From a virus: DNA of 34,177 nt. Position numbers and translations under genes: made by a program. The notes under the pieces are model-generated. The model saw only the letters and a program-made list of their open reading frames with translations, made no database searches and had not been told where the DNA came from. Of the stretch, positions 21,098 to 28,794 are shown piece after piece (position 1 is the first letter of the stretch; each line of letters opens with the position of its first letter). The stretch covers positions 1 to 34,177 of IMG/VR virus record IMGVR_UViG_3300003702_000318. One strand, given 5' to 3'.

Positions 21098-21597
21098 TTG
21101 ATGTATATGATAATGTATTAGAAGAACACAACGCTATATTGGTTGATGATGAAGTTAAAAAGATAAGTTGGAAATACGATTATTCATCTGAACCTAGTAA
21201 ACCAAATAAACACTGGCATGTTCTTTGCGGTCATAATGAAAAAGAGTGTGGCACATCAGGATATATTTGGGCCAATGATATATTTAATGCGTTCGTAAAT
21301 AAATTTAATTTCAACTCAAAATATAATGTTGAAGATTATGAAAGAATTTATTGTAATGCTCATACACATGGAATAGAACCTCATCTTCATATAGATGATG
21401 GTGATTTCACAATGATATACTACCCCCGAATCGATTGGAAAAAAGAATGGGGTGGTGGTCTTCCTCATATGGCTATGCCGGTATCTAGGGAATGTTATGA
21501 ACTAAGGACTAATGTTGTTTTTAAATGTTTTGAACCATCACATGCTTGGAACCAAGTGTCAGCGTTTGAAGATAATTTCGAGGGCAGTATATCATAA
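21094..21597 (+). CDS. 2OG-Fe(II) oxygenase-like protein
   Basis: 167 residues with a compact double-stranded beta-helix pattern. YCNAHTHGIEPHLHIDDGDFTMIYYP supplies an HxD-type iron site (HIDD), a strand pair reading WKKEWGGGLP follows, and NVVFKCFEPSHAWNQVS carries the distal histidine. The Gly-rich GGG sits where the family has EGGxL. Translation is coupled to gene 44 (ATGA at 21094) and to the next oxygenase (TAATG at 21597). Substrate unknown. This family is repeatedly present in marine T4-like phages, and the position inside the clamp-loader operon suggests early expression. Confidence 0.75.
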   Translation: MIDVYDNVLEEHNAILVDDEVKKISWKYDYSSEPSKPNKHWHVLCGHNEKECGTSGYIWANDIFNAFVNKFNFNSKYNVEDYERIYCNAHTHGIEPHLHIDDGDFTMIYYPRIDWKKEWGGGLPHMAMPVSRECYELRTNVVFKCFEPSHAWNQVSAFEDNFEGSIS

Positions 21598-22298
21598 TGA
21601 CAAATAATAAAATAGTCCAGTTTGAAACTATACCACAAATAAAATTAGGTTTTGCTTCAATATCTTTAGATGAGGTGGATATTATTAATAAGTATATTGA
21701 TGATAATATTCATAGATTGCCAGATTTATCACACCAATTGGTAGGACAAATAAAACAAAACAAAAGATCATCACAACCAGAATTTAATTTAAATGATGAA
21801 GTTCCTAGACAATTAGGTAATTTCTTTATTCAATGTGCAAAAGAATATGCTGCTGAACATCCATTGTCGGATCGTATGAAACAAACTATTGGACTTAAAG
21901 AAGATTATATTATTAAAAGCATGTGGTCGGTACATAGTTATGCTGGAGATTATAATCCTTTACATGAACATGGAACTATGAGTGGAAGAGGAATATCTAT
22001 TATTGTATTTTTAAAACTTCCTCCACAAATAACTCTATTAGCAGATGGAATGGAAGGTGAAATAGCTGTACAACATGGAAATTCTGGTAGTACAGATGGT
22101 TTAACTCAATTTGTTTGGGGTGGAGACAGTATGTATGATATGGCTAGATTTAAGCATCCCTCCTTTGCACATGTACATCCAGAAATAGGAAAGGCTGTTA
22201 TATTTCCGATTTGGTTGTTTCATCAAGTATCTCCATTTTTTGGAGAAGGGGAAAGACGAACAATGTCTTGTAATATTAATATAATTAATCATGTATGA
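21597..22298 (+). CDS. 2OG-Fe(II) oxygenase-like protein, paralogue of the 18180 gene
   Basis: 233 residues. VHSYAGDYNPLHEHGTMSGRGISIIVFLKLP carries the first iron ligands, then STDGLTQFVWGGDS, AVIFPIWLFHQVSPFFGEGERRTMSCNI with the distal His and Arg. It matches the C-terminal two-thirds of the protein encoded at 18180, including HxYAGDYNPxHxHGT and PFFGEGERR, and also the upstream LVGQIKQNKRSSQPEF (paralogue LVGQLKNDKKSAQLDF). The pair probably arose by duplication, and the 18180 copy has an acidic extension. It overlaps the next small reading frame by 8 bases. Confidence 0.8.
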   Translation: MTNNKIVQFETIPQIKLGFASISLDEVDIINKYIDDNIHRLPDLSHQLVGQIKQNKRSSQPEFNLNDEVPRQLGNFFIQCAKEYAAEHPLSDRMKQTIGLKEDYIIKSMWSVHSYAGDYNPLHEHGTMSGRGISIIVFLKLPPQITLLADGMEGEIAVQHGNSGSTDGLTQFVWGGDSMYDMARFKHPSFAHVHPEIGKAVIFPIWLFHQVSPFFGEGERRTMSCNINIINHV

Positions 22299-22410
22299 AT
22301 TAAAAGTTAAAAATGGAACGTATAAAGAAAACAGTTTAATATCTTTATTGTGGACTGTATTTTGTCATAGATTTCATCATTGGAAAAGAGGTGAAGGGTT
22401 TATAGACTAA
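22291..22410 (+). CDS. Small ORF (39 residues) between gene 44 block and gene 62
   Basis: ATG 22291 reads MYELKVKNGTYKENSLISLLW and continues with a His/Arg-rich end (CHRFHHWKRGEGFID), stopping at 22408-22410. It overlaps the upstream oxygenase stop by 8 bases and joins gene 62 by TAATG. Its first 16 bases (ATGTATGAATTAAAAG) are repeated exactly at the start of gene 62 (22410-22425). Without it there would be a 110-base untranslated gap in an otherwise gapless operon. No family recognised; no clear ribosome site. Confidence 0.55.
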   Translation: MYELKVKNGTYKENSLISLLWTVFCHRFHHWKRGEGFID

Positions 22411-22808
22411 TGTATGAATTAAAAGATTATCTTAATGCGATAAATTACACAAAAGAAAATCTGTTAGATACAGAAGATGAACAATGGGAGAAGAAATATT
22501 TTCCATTTATTGTAAATAAATGTGTAGCTCCATTTCCTGATACCATCATGTTAGTGAATGAGATTAACCAATTGCATTATCTAGATAAGAAACTCCAATT
22601 TGATTTTTTGATAAATAGTCTAAGACCAAGGAAAAGATATACACCTTGGCTGAAGGCGAAGAAATTAAAAAATCTAGAGTATGTTAAAGAGTATTATGGA
22701 TATAATAATGAAAAAGCAAAAGTCGCTCTTGATATACTAAATGATGAACAAATTTCTGCCATAAAAAGAAAATTAAATAAAGGTGGAAGAAATGCAGGAA
22801 ATTATTAG
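22410..22808 (+). CDS. 62: Clamp loader small subunit gp62
   Basis: 132-residue partner of gp44 in the clamp loader. It is not an ATPase and has no P-loop. The sequence is of gp62 type: an N-terminal helix, NKCVAPFPDTIMLVNEINQLHYLDKKLQFDFLINSLRPRKRYTPWLK in the middle, then VKEYYGYNNEKAKVALDILNDEQ. T4 gp62 is longer (187), so this is a short form, as I recall for marine relatives. The position between gene 44 and regA supports the call. Confidence 0.88.
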   Translation: MYELKDYLNAINYTKENLLDTEDEQWEKKYFPFIVNKCVAPFPDTIMLVNEINQLHYLDKKLQFDFLINSLRPRKRYTPWLKAKKLKNLEYVKEYYGYNNEKAKVALDILNDEQISAIKRKLNKGGRNAGNY

Positions 22809-22824
22809 TTGGACACAAGAGCAT

Positions 22825-23199
22825 ATGTTAGAAATTGGGTTGAAAGAACCTGATGATTTTTTAAAGGTACGCGAAACTCTATCTCGTATTGGTGTTGCTT
22901 CTAGAAAAGAAAGAAAACTATATCAGTCTTGCCATATTTTACATAAGCAGGGGCGTTATTATATTGTGCATTTTAAAGAATTATTTGCACTTGACGGCAA
23001 AAATACAAATTTGTCAGAGAATGATATTGCAAGAAGAAATACGATTGCAAATTTATTAAAAGATTGGGGTCTTATTAATGTGATTGGAACTGTGACAACT
23101 GTAGCTCCATTAAGTCAAATAAAAGTATTATCCTTTCGTGAAAAGAATGATTGGACATTAGAAACCAAATATAATATAGGTAAGAAAAAAGAAGTCTAA
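22825..23199 (+). CDS. regA: RegA translational repressor
   Basis: RNA-binding protein that blocks translation of early phage mRNAs at their start sites, including its own and those of genes 44/45 in T4. Starting at ATG 22825 the protein (124 residues) begins MLEIGLKEPDDFLKVRETLSRIGVASRK, which lines up with the T4 RegA start as I recall it. Then come LYQSCHILHKQGRYYIVHFKELFALDG and LLKDWGLI, both strongly conserved. An in-frame ATG 22792 with an AAAGG site upstream would add 11 residues and is a possible alternative. The stop overlaps the next gene by TAATG. Confidence 0.95.
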   Translation: MLEIGLKEPDDFLKVRETLSRIGVASRKERKLYQSCHILHKQGRYYIVHFKELFALDGKNTNLSENDIARRNTIANLLKDWGLINVIGTVTTVAPLSQIKVLSFREKNDWTLETKYNIGKKKEV

Positions 23200-24584
23200 T
23201 GGAAAATTTCAAATCTTTTATAACAGAGGAAAAGTCCGAAAATTATCGTCTGGTTGTTGTAACCAATAAACCAGATAAAAATGAATATTTTCATACGACT
23301 CAAAGACTGTTAGATGAGGCTAAAAAACTTGGTATTCCTGCTTATGCATTGATGGCAGAATCTGCAAATATTGTAGATGGTCAAGTTTGGAACTCAGGTG
23401 ACGAAAAAAATAAATTCGATATATCTCCAGATGATACCATATGTATTATTCGTGGGTCTGTCGCTCGTAGAGATGCTTATCTTGATCTAGTTTCTCAATT
23501 AGAAAAACTAGGTGTGTCTGTAGTAAATAGTAGAGATTCAATCTCAATATGTGTTGATAAATATCGTAGTTCATTACGATTTGCTGATACAGGTGTTCCT
23601 ACACCAAAAACTGCATTGGTACAGAGTGAGGAAACTTTACAAGCTTCATTAGACATTATTGGTGAAGAGTATCCAATAATATTAAAAACTCTTAGAGGTT
23701 CAAAGGGTGTTGGTGTTATCTTTATTGAATCTAAACGACAATTAACTTCTCTGGTTCAGTTACTATGGAAGCAAGATGAAAAAACTGAAATACTTTTACA
23801 ATCCTATATCAAATCAGATTTTGATGTTCGTGTGTTAGTTCTTAACGGTAAAATTTTAACTGCAATGCGTAGAGATGTGTTGGAAGGCGATTTCAGAAGC
23901 AATTATTCCCAAGGTGCTAAAGTTAAAGAATATAAGTTAAATGATAATGAAATTGCAATTTGTCTTAATGCTGATAAAGCAGTTGGTGGTATCTATACTG
24001 CTGTTGATTTTATTAAGACCGGCAAGGATATTTTTGTATTGGAAGTTAATAGTTCACCTGGCACAGAAGGTATTGAAGAAGCAACTGGTCGTAACTTGAT
24101 AAAAGAAATTCTTGTACATTTTAAGAATAGAGAAAGTTGGCGTTGGGTTGCTGAAGAAATTGGTAGATTTGAATTATTACATATAGAAGGTGTTGGAGAC
24201 ATTGTTGCAAATTTTGATACTGGTAATAGTGCTAGGTGTATTATTCATGCAGACAAATATAATGTAAAGGGTGACACAGTAACTTGGGAAGCCCAAGGTA
24301 AAAAATATAAACATAAATTAGAAAAAATGACAAAGTGGGAAAGAGGAGCGCTTGCTGCTGAGGTTATTGAGCGTCCACTTATACTGCTGGATATTAATTT
24401 TAATGGTACATTATACAAAGATGTTAAATTTGCTATAGATGACAGAACCGAAAAAACTACAAAATGTTTGATGAACCAAGATTTTATGAAGCGTGCTAAA
24501 GTTATGATTAATCCATCAAGAAAATTTGTGGTTACAGATAGACATGATGATTTTGAAATATTTGATAACCCCCTTGACAATTAA
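23199..24584 (+). CDS. RimK-type ATP-grasp ligase fused to a RimB-like retropepsin-type protease
   Basis: 461 residues in two domains. Residues about 15-310 form an ATP-grasp ligase of the RimK (ribosomal protein S6 glutamate ligase) type. Visible are VNSRDSISICVDKYRSSLRFADTGVPTPKT, the glycine-rich ILKTLRGSKGVGVIFIE (161-177), DVRVLVLNGKILTAMRR and the metal-binding LEVNSSPGTEGIEEATG (281-297). Residues about 325-455 carry an aspartic protease DTG motif (340-342, in ANFDTGNSARCIIHAD) and the distal pattern ERPLILLDINFNGTLYKDVKFAIDDRTEKTTKCLMNQDF, matching the RimB/ATP-dependent zinc protease family PF05618. In bacteria RimK adds and RimB removes glutamates on S6. Here both are in one chain, between regA and DNA polymerase. 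Confidence 0.85.
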   Translation: MENFKSFITEEKSENYRLVVVTNKPDKNEYFHTTQRLLDEAKKLGIPAYALMAESANIVDGQVWNSGDEKNKFDISPDDTICIIRGSVARRDAYLDLVSQLEKLGVSVVNSRDSISICVDKYRSSLRFADTGVPTPKTALVQSEETLQASLDIIGEEYPIILKTLRGSKGVGVIFIESKRQLTSLVQLLWKQDEKTEILLQSYIKSDFDVRVLVLNGKILTAMRRDVLEGDFRSNYSQGAKVKEYKLNDNEIAICLNADKAVGGIYTAVDFIKTGKDIFVLEVNSSPGTEGIEEATGRNLIKEILVHFKNRESWRWVAEEIGRFELLHIEGVGDIVANFDTGNSARCIIHADKYNVKGDTVTWEAQGKKYKHKLEKMTKWERGALAAEVIERPLILLDINFNGTLYKDVKFAIDDRTEKTTKCLMNQDFMKRAKVMINPSRKFVVTDRHDDFEIFDNPLDN

Positions 24585-24602
24585 CTTCAAAGGTGATATA
24601 GT
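24574..24602 (+). promoter_or_regulatory. Sigma70-type promoter for DNA polymerase gene 43
   Basis: TTGACA (24574-24579), a 17-base spacer and TATAGT (24597-24602). The predicted start of transcription is about 24609, exactly the ATG that begins MNFYTNVIQW. The -35 box overlaps the last codons of the RimK-RimB gene. Confidence 0.7.
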
Positions 24603-24608
24603 TACTAT

Positions 24609-24805
24609 ATGAATTTCTACACAAATGTAATTCAATGGGGAAATAATCTCCTTGTTCGTGAAATTAAAAATGCACTCTTTATGCTTTTGTAAAAGAGAAA
24701 ACTCCCTATAAAACACTTGAAGGCGAATACGTTACAGATATATCTTTTGATACAATTAAAGAAGCTAAAGAGTGGATAGAAAACACTAAAAGTCAACCAG
24801 AACTT
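24609..24805 (+). other. 43: Frameshifted N-terminal coding segment of gene 43
   Basis: ATG 24609 reads MNFYTNVIQWGNNLLVREIKN, the usual start of marine-phage gp43, but then goes out of frame and stops at 24690-24692. From 24668 the polymerase frame is open: CTLYAFVKEKTPYKTLEGEY, continuing without a stop into the gp43 body. This frame is closed upstream by TAA at 24665-24667 and contains no ATG before the GTG at 24806. The residues normally found between REIKN and TLYAF (about eleven, from memory of relatives) are absent, so a deletion of some 30 bases with a frame change sits at about 24671. Confidence 0.75.
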
Positions 24806-27064
24806 GTGTATGGCAATACACAATATCCCTACACTTATATTTCTGACACTTATAAAGGTAGAGTTAATTGGGACTTAGAAAAACTTCTAATGGTCACAAT
24901 TGATATTGAGGTTCAGTGTGAAAATGGTTTTCCCTCTCCCAGTAAGGCTGAAGAAGAACTATTATCCATTACAATCAAAAATCATCAAAGTAAACGTATT
25001 GCTGTTTGGGGTATCGGTGATTTTAAAACAGATCGTGAAGACATAACATATATAAAATGTGAAAGTGAAGTACATCTACTAAAAGAATTTCTTGTGTTCT
25101 GGGAAAAATATTGGCCCGATATTGTTACAGGGTGGAATTCGGAGTTTTTTGATATTCCTTATATTTGTAATAGAATCAAAAAACTTTTTGGTGAAAAAGA
25201 ATTAAAACGTCTGTCTCCTTGGGGTGGCGTCAGAGATCGTGAAGTTTATCAGATGGGCCGAACTCATCAAGTGTATGATATACAAGGTATTGCTGCACTG
25301 GATTATTTTGATTTGTACCGAAAATTTACTTATTCTGCTCAGGAATCATATCGTCTAGACCATATTGCATTTATTGAATTGGGAGAACGTAAAGAAGGTA
25401 ATCCTTATGAGACTTTTCGTGAGTGGTATACGAAAGATTATCAATCATTTATTGAATACAATATAAATGATGTTGAGTTGGTTGATAAACTAGAAGACAA
25501 AATGAAACTAATTGAATTATGTTTAACTATGGCTTATGATGCTAAAGTTAATTATACAGATGTGCTTGGTTCGGTTCGTTATTGGGATATTCTTATATAT
25601 AATTATTTGAGGGAAAAGAATATCGTTATTCCTCAGAAATCAAAATCAGAAAAGGTTGAGAAATTTGAAGGTGCATATGTAAAAGACCCTCTTGTTGGTA
25701 TGCATAAATGGGTTATGTCGTTTGATTTAAATTCTCTATATCCTCATTTAATTATGCAATATAATATTTCACCAGAGACATTGGTTTCTTCTAGTGAAAA
25801 GAAAGATGGTTTAGTTAATAAAATACTTAATGGTGAAATAAAGAATGACACTGATTATTGTATGACTCCGAATGGCGCATTTTTTAGAAAAGATAAAAGA
25901 GGATTTCTGCCAGAAATTATGGAGATTATGTATAATGATCGTACAAAATATAAAAAACTTATGCTGGATGCTAAGCAAAAATATGAAGATACTAAAGACC
26001 CTAAACTTCTCAAAGACATTTCAAAATATAACAACATTCAAATGGCAAAAAAAATCTCTCTTAATTCTGCTTATGGTGCGATTGGGAATAATTGGTTTAG
26101 GTATTTTGATCTTATGGTTGCTACAGCTATTACGCTTTCTGGGCAACTATCTATACGATGGATTGAAAAAGCTCTTAACATTTATCTCAACAAACTCTTG
26201 GACACAAAAAATGAAGATTATGTTATTGCATCTGATACTGATTCCGTTTACATTACTTTTGACAAGTTGGTTAATAACGTGTTTAAAGAGGGAACAGAAC
26301 CTAGCAGAATTGTCGATTTCTTGGACAAGATTGCAACTGAGAAGTTGGAACCTTTTATTGATAAAAGTTTTACAGCTCTTGCTAAGACTGTAAACGCATA
26401 CGATCAAAAAATGATTATGAAACGTGAGGTGATTGCGGATAAAGGAATCTGGACTGCAAAGAAAAGATATATTTTGAACGCCTGGGATGTTGAAGGTGTA
26501 CGATACAAGAAACCTCAACTCAAAATCATGGGCATTGAAGCAGTCAAGTCATCCACACCCGCTGTATGCAGACAAAAGATTAAGGACGCATTGAATATTA
26601 TTATGACGGGTGATGAGAAAGAATTAAATAATTTCATTCAAGAGTTCAGAGAAACTTTTATGAAACTACCACCAGAAGATGTTGCATATCCTCGTTCGGT
26701 AAATGGACTTAAAAAGTTTTCCTCTTCTAATGGCATGTTTGCAAAAGGGGCTCCTATTCATTGTAAGGGAGCAATTTTGTATAATTATTTGTTAAAGAAA
26801 AATAAATTGTCTCATAAATATCCTGCAATTCTAGAGGGTGATAAAATTAAGTTTCTTCATTTGAAACAACCAAATGTTTATACATCAAGTGCATTTTCTT
26901 TTATAACTTTTATGCCAAAAGAACTTGACATTATGGACAAAATAGACTATGATATACAGTTCACCAAGAGTTTTGTTGAGCCGTTGAAATTTATTACTGA
27001 GAAGATACGTTGGAAAATTGATGACAGTTATGGAACTCAGGGAACATTAGAGGACTTTTTTTAA
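24806..27064 (+). CDS. 43: DNA polymerase gp43 (family B), uninterrupted part
   Basis: Replicative polymerase with 3'-5' exonuclease. Counting from GTG 24806: Exo I TIDIEVQ (D33, E35), Exo II NSEFFDIPY, Exo III YNINDVELVDKLE. Polymerase motif A is FDLNSLYPHLI (D307), motif B KISLNSAYGAIGN and motif C ASDTDSVY (D477, D479). The C-terminus QGTLEDFF is an exact clamp-binding (PIP-like) motif QxxLxxFF for gp45. The 752 residues lack the first ~60 of the N-terminal domain, which are encoded upstream but out of frame. GTG 24806 has no ribosome site and is not a convincing native start. The downstream gene begins one base after the stop. Confidence 0.95.
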   Translation: MYGNTQYPYTYISDTYKGRVNWDLEKLLMVTIDIEVQCENGFPSPSKAEEELLSITIKNHQSKRIAVWGIGDFKTDREDITYIKCESEVHLLKEFLVFWEKYWPDIVTGWNSEFFDIPYICNRIKKLFGEKELKRLSPWGGVRDREVYQMGRTHQVYDIQGIAALDYFDLYRKFTYSAQESYRLDHIAFIELGERKEGNPYETFREWYTKDYQSFIEYNINDVELVDKLEDKMKLIELCLTMAYDAKVNYTDVLGSVRYWDILIYNYLREKNIVIPQKSKSEKVEKFEGAYVKDPLVGMHKWVMSFDLNSLYPHLIMQYNISPETLVSSSEKKDGLVNKILNGEIKNDTDYCMTPNGAFFRKDKRGFLPEIMEIMYNDRTKYKKLMLDAKQKYEDTKDPKLLKDISKYNNIQMAKKISLNSAYGAIGNNWFRYFDLMVATAITLSGQLSIRWIEKALNIYLNKLLDTKNEDYVIASDTDSVYITFDKLVNNVFKEGTEPSRIVDFLDKIATEKLEPFIDKSFTALAKTVNAYDQKMIMKREVIADKGIWTAKKRYILNAWDVEGVRYKKPQLKIMGIEAVKSSTPAVCRQKIKDALNIIMTGDEKELNNFIQEFRETFMKLPPEDVAYPRSVNGLKKFSSSNGMFAKGAPIHCKGAILYNYLLKKNKLSHKYPAILEGDKIKFLHLKQPNVYTSSAFSFITFMPKELDIMDKIDYDIQFTKSFVEPLKFITEKIRWKIDDSYGTQGTLEDFF

Positions 27065-27065
27065 A

Positions 27066-27587
27066 ATGTTAGATTGGAATAGGTTTAATTGGCCAGAAAT
27101 TTTTGGTACAATTTATGCTTGCAAAGCTTTGAAAGGCCTGCAATATAATTTTATGAAATCTGATATACAAGAGAGGTCGGCCGAAAAATGGAGTGATGGT
27201 CAACTTAATTATGTAGGCAATATTGTAACTGGAAGAGATTATGATGGTGTTGATGATTTCCGATATGAATCCAAAACAGTTGAAGGGTTGCTTCTTGGTA
27301 GTAATAAACCTCACACCAAAGATATAATACTGAAAAATTTTGCTGGAAATTCCACTGGTATTCCAGAACAGACTTTCGATTATATGATTGCATATGATAC
27401 TACCAAAAATGTAGTATTACTTGCTCCTTGGGATGTTTGTATGAAGATGGTTGAACGGAAATCTGCGTGGGTAACAACAAAATTGTTAGTTGGTCAGTGC
27501 GATATTCTTGCACAAAATGTTGAGCCAACTAAAAAGAAAATTAACATTCAAGAAGAATATAATAATTTTTTGAAGAAATTGATATGA
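27066..27587 (+). CDS. Hypothetical protein with PD-(D/E)XK nuclease-like pattern
   Basis: 173 residues following DNA polymerase. A segment reading GRDYDGVDDFRYESKT (56-71) offers D60/D63/D64 and E68-x-K70, spaced like the active site of PD-(D/E)XK nucleases. The later FDYMIAYDTTKNVVLLAPWDVCMK resembles the strand-rich second half of restriction-endonuclease folds. No specific family was recognised. A nuclease beside the polymerase could act in host DNA degradation, repair or recombination. Polymerase and this gene are almost contiguous (one base apart), so they are probably co-expressed. Confidence 0.6.
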   Translation: MLDWNRFNWPEIFGTIYACKALKGLQYNFMKSDIQERSAEKWSDGQLNYVGNIVTGRDYDGVDDFRYESKTVEGLLLGSNKPHTKDIILKNFAGNSTGIPEQTFDYMIAYDTTKNVVLLAPWDVCMKMVERKSAWVTTKLLVGQCDILAQNVEPTKKKINIQEEYNNFLKKLI

Positions 27588-27694
27588 AGGGACTTGACTT
27601 TAGTAAAGAACTTATATATAATGAGTATAGTAATTGGATGTTCCTTTTACTATTAGAGAAAGGTAGAATGTTTCTACCTAGTCATAACCAGTAG
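27584..27694 (+). CDS. Possible 36-residue ORF overlapping a promoter (weak)
   Basis: ATG 27584 overlaps the preceding stop codon (ATGA) and reads MKGLDFSKELIYNEYSNW, followed by MFLLLLEKGRMFLPSHNQ, ending at 27692-27694. The ATGA junction resembles others in this genome, but there is no family match and the same DNA holds a good sigma70 promoter. It may be real or fortuitous. Confidence 0.25.
   Translation: MKGLDFSKELIYNEYSNWMFLLLLEKGRMFLPSHNQ
27594..27622 (+). promoter_or_regulatory. Sigma70-type promoter for the ParB-like/methylase operon
   Basis: TTGACT (27594-27599), a 17-base spacer and a perfect TATAAT (27617-27622). The leader to ATG 27705 is about 75 bases and contains a hairpin AGGTAGAA-TGT-TTCTACCT (27661-27679) and GTAGGAG (27691-27697). 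Confidence 0.8.
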
Positions 27695-27704
27695 GAGAAA
27701 AACT

Positions 27705-28784
27705 ATGACAAAAATTATGTTTGACGTTAACAAATCACTCGCTGAGTGTCCACCCGAAATCTATTATTCACAATTAGGTGTTGATGGGAAGTCATTATTC
27801 CACGGCATTCATCATAAGAAGCGAATAGTCTTAAATCGCAGTCTTGTTACATATCGTATCGGAGATCAAACTCGTGAATTAGATTCTGGAGAGGATCGTG
27901 TAGAAGGTATACAGTGGTCTTATAAGAATGTTGGGTTTCTCAATTCTAAAATTCCACAGTCAGTTATTGTAGACCCAAATGATCCAAAACGATTTCTTGG
28001 TGTAGTGGGTTATGGTCGAGATGAAGCACAAGAAAATCTTGGTTGGGAAACTGCAATTTATGATGTTATCGAATATGATAAACCTATTGACCTTGAAGCG
28101 TTTAAGGTTTGTTCAAATGATGATGAAGATCATGTTCCAGCATTCCCGAATACTAAAGCTACCATTCTAAAGTCTGTTGTTAATGCAATTGGCAAGGTAA
28201 TTGAAGATGATGATGATGCCATTCTTGTATATCTTAAACGTATTGCACGAAGCAAACCAAACTGGCATCCGGTTATCCTTTCGACTATTCGTAAGGAACA
28301 TATCTCTCGCTGGCCGACTATGAAAGCTTTCAGTACGAGTCGAGCAAAGAAAGAAGCGGTTCGATTAGGTCTTCCCTATGAAGGAGACAAAAATAAGAAA
28401 ACTATTTCTCTAGGATATGCTCGGAAGTTTACTTCGTTGAAGAACTTTTTTTACGATGGTTTTACTGCGAGTACGAAACATGGGTTTTCAAAGGTTTATC
28501 TTTCCACTTGGGTTGATGAACCGAATCCAAAAAGTCTTCCTACAGATCGTAAAGAAATCAAAGAAGATTTTGATAAAATGGAAAATATGTTTAACATTTG
28601 GGTTTCTAACTATCTTGATATGCCTATCAAGAAGGTTCGGGAAAAGGGAGAAGGTAGATTTCCTCTCGTATTCAATGGTTTTTTTGCTCAGGATAAAGAG
28701 ATACAAACTGATAACGGTGGAGTTTCCAAAGAGGTTGATTTAGTAGGTGAAGACGGCAAGCCATGGAAGCGTCTTGATATATAA
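27705..28784 (+). CDS. ParB/sulfiredoxin-like domain protein (unknown function)
   Basis: 359 residues. Between about 75 and 145 the sequence VNVG-like strand, VIVDPNDPKRFLGVVGYGRDEAQENLGWETAIYDVIEYDKPIDLEAFKVCSNDD fits the ParB N-terminal pattern (VDPxxPxxLxxGxxRxxAxxxLGWxxIxxxV). Here the usual GxxRxxA motif reads GYGRDEA. The C-terminal 200 residues include an Asp-rich helix, STIRKEHISRWPTMKAFSTSRAKKEAVRLG and positively charged stretches that could bind DNA. ParB-like proteins occur beside phage methylases, and some cleave or nick DNA. The gene directly precedes a cytosine methylase with only 10 bases between them, so they may act together. The start has GTAGGAG at a spacing of 7. Confidence 0.6.
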   Translation: MTKIMFDVNKSLAECPPEIYYSQLGVDGKSLFHGIHHKKRIVLNRSLVTYRIGDQTRELDSGEDRVEGIQWSYKNVGFLNSKIPQSVIVDPNDPKRFLGVVGYGRDEAQENLGWETAIYDVIEYDKPIDLEAFKVCSNDDEDHVPAFPNTKATILKSVVNAIGKVIEDDDDAILVYLKRIARSKPNWHPVILSTIRKEHISRWPTMKAFSTSRAKKEAVRLGLPYEGDKNKKTISLGYARKFTSLKNFFYDGFTASTKHGFSKVYLSTWVDEPNPKSLPTDRKEIKEDFDKMENMFNIWVSNYLDMPIKKVREKGEGRFPLVFNGFFAQDKEIQTDNGGVSKEVDLVGEDGKPWKRLDI

Positions 28785-28794
28785 ACCATACACA

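Noticed and set aside
24609-24692. Translational bypass or intron in gene 43 like T4 gene 60 or a group I intron
   Set aside because: The expected protein residues are missing from the DNA rather than interrupted by extra DNA, and no intron or hop signals are visible.
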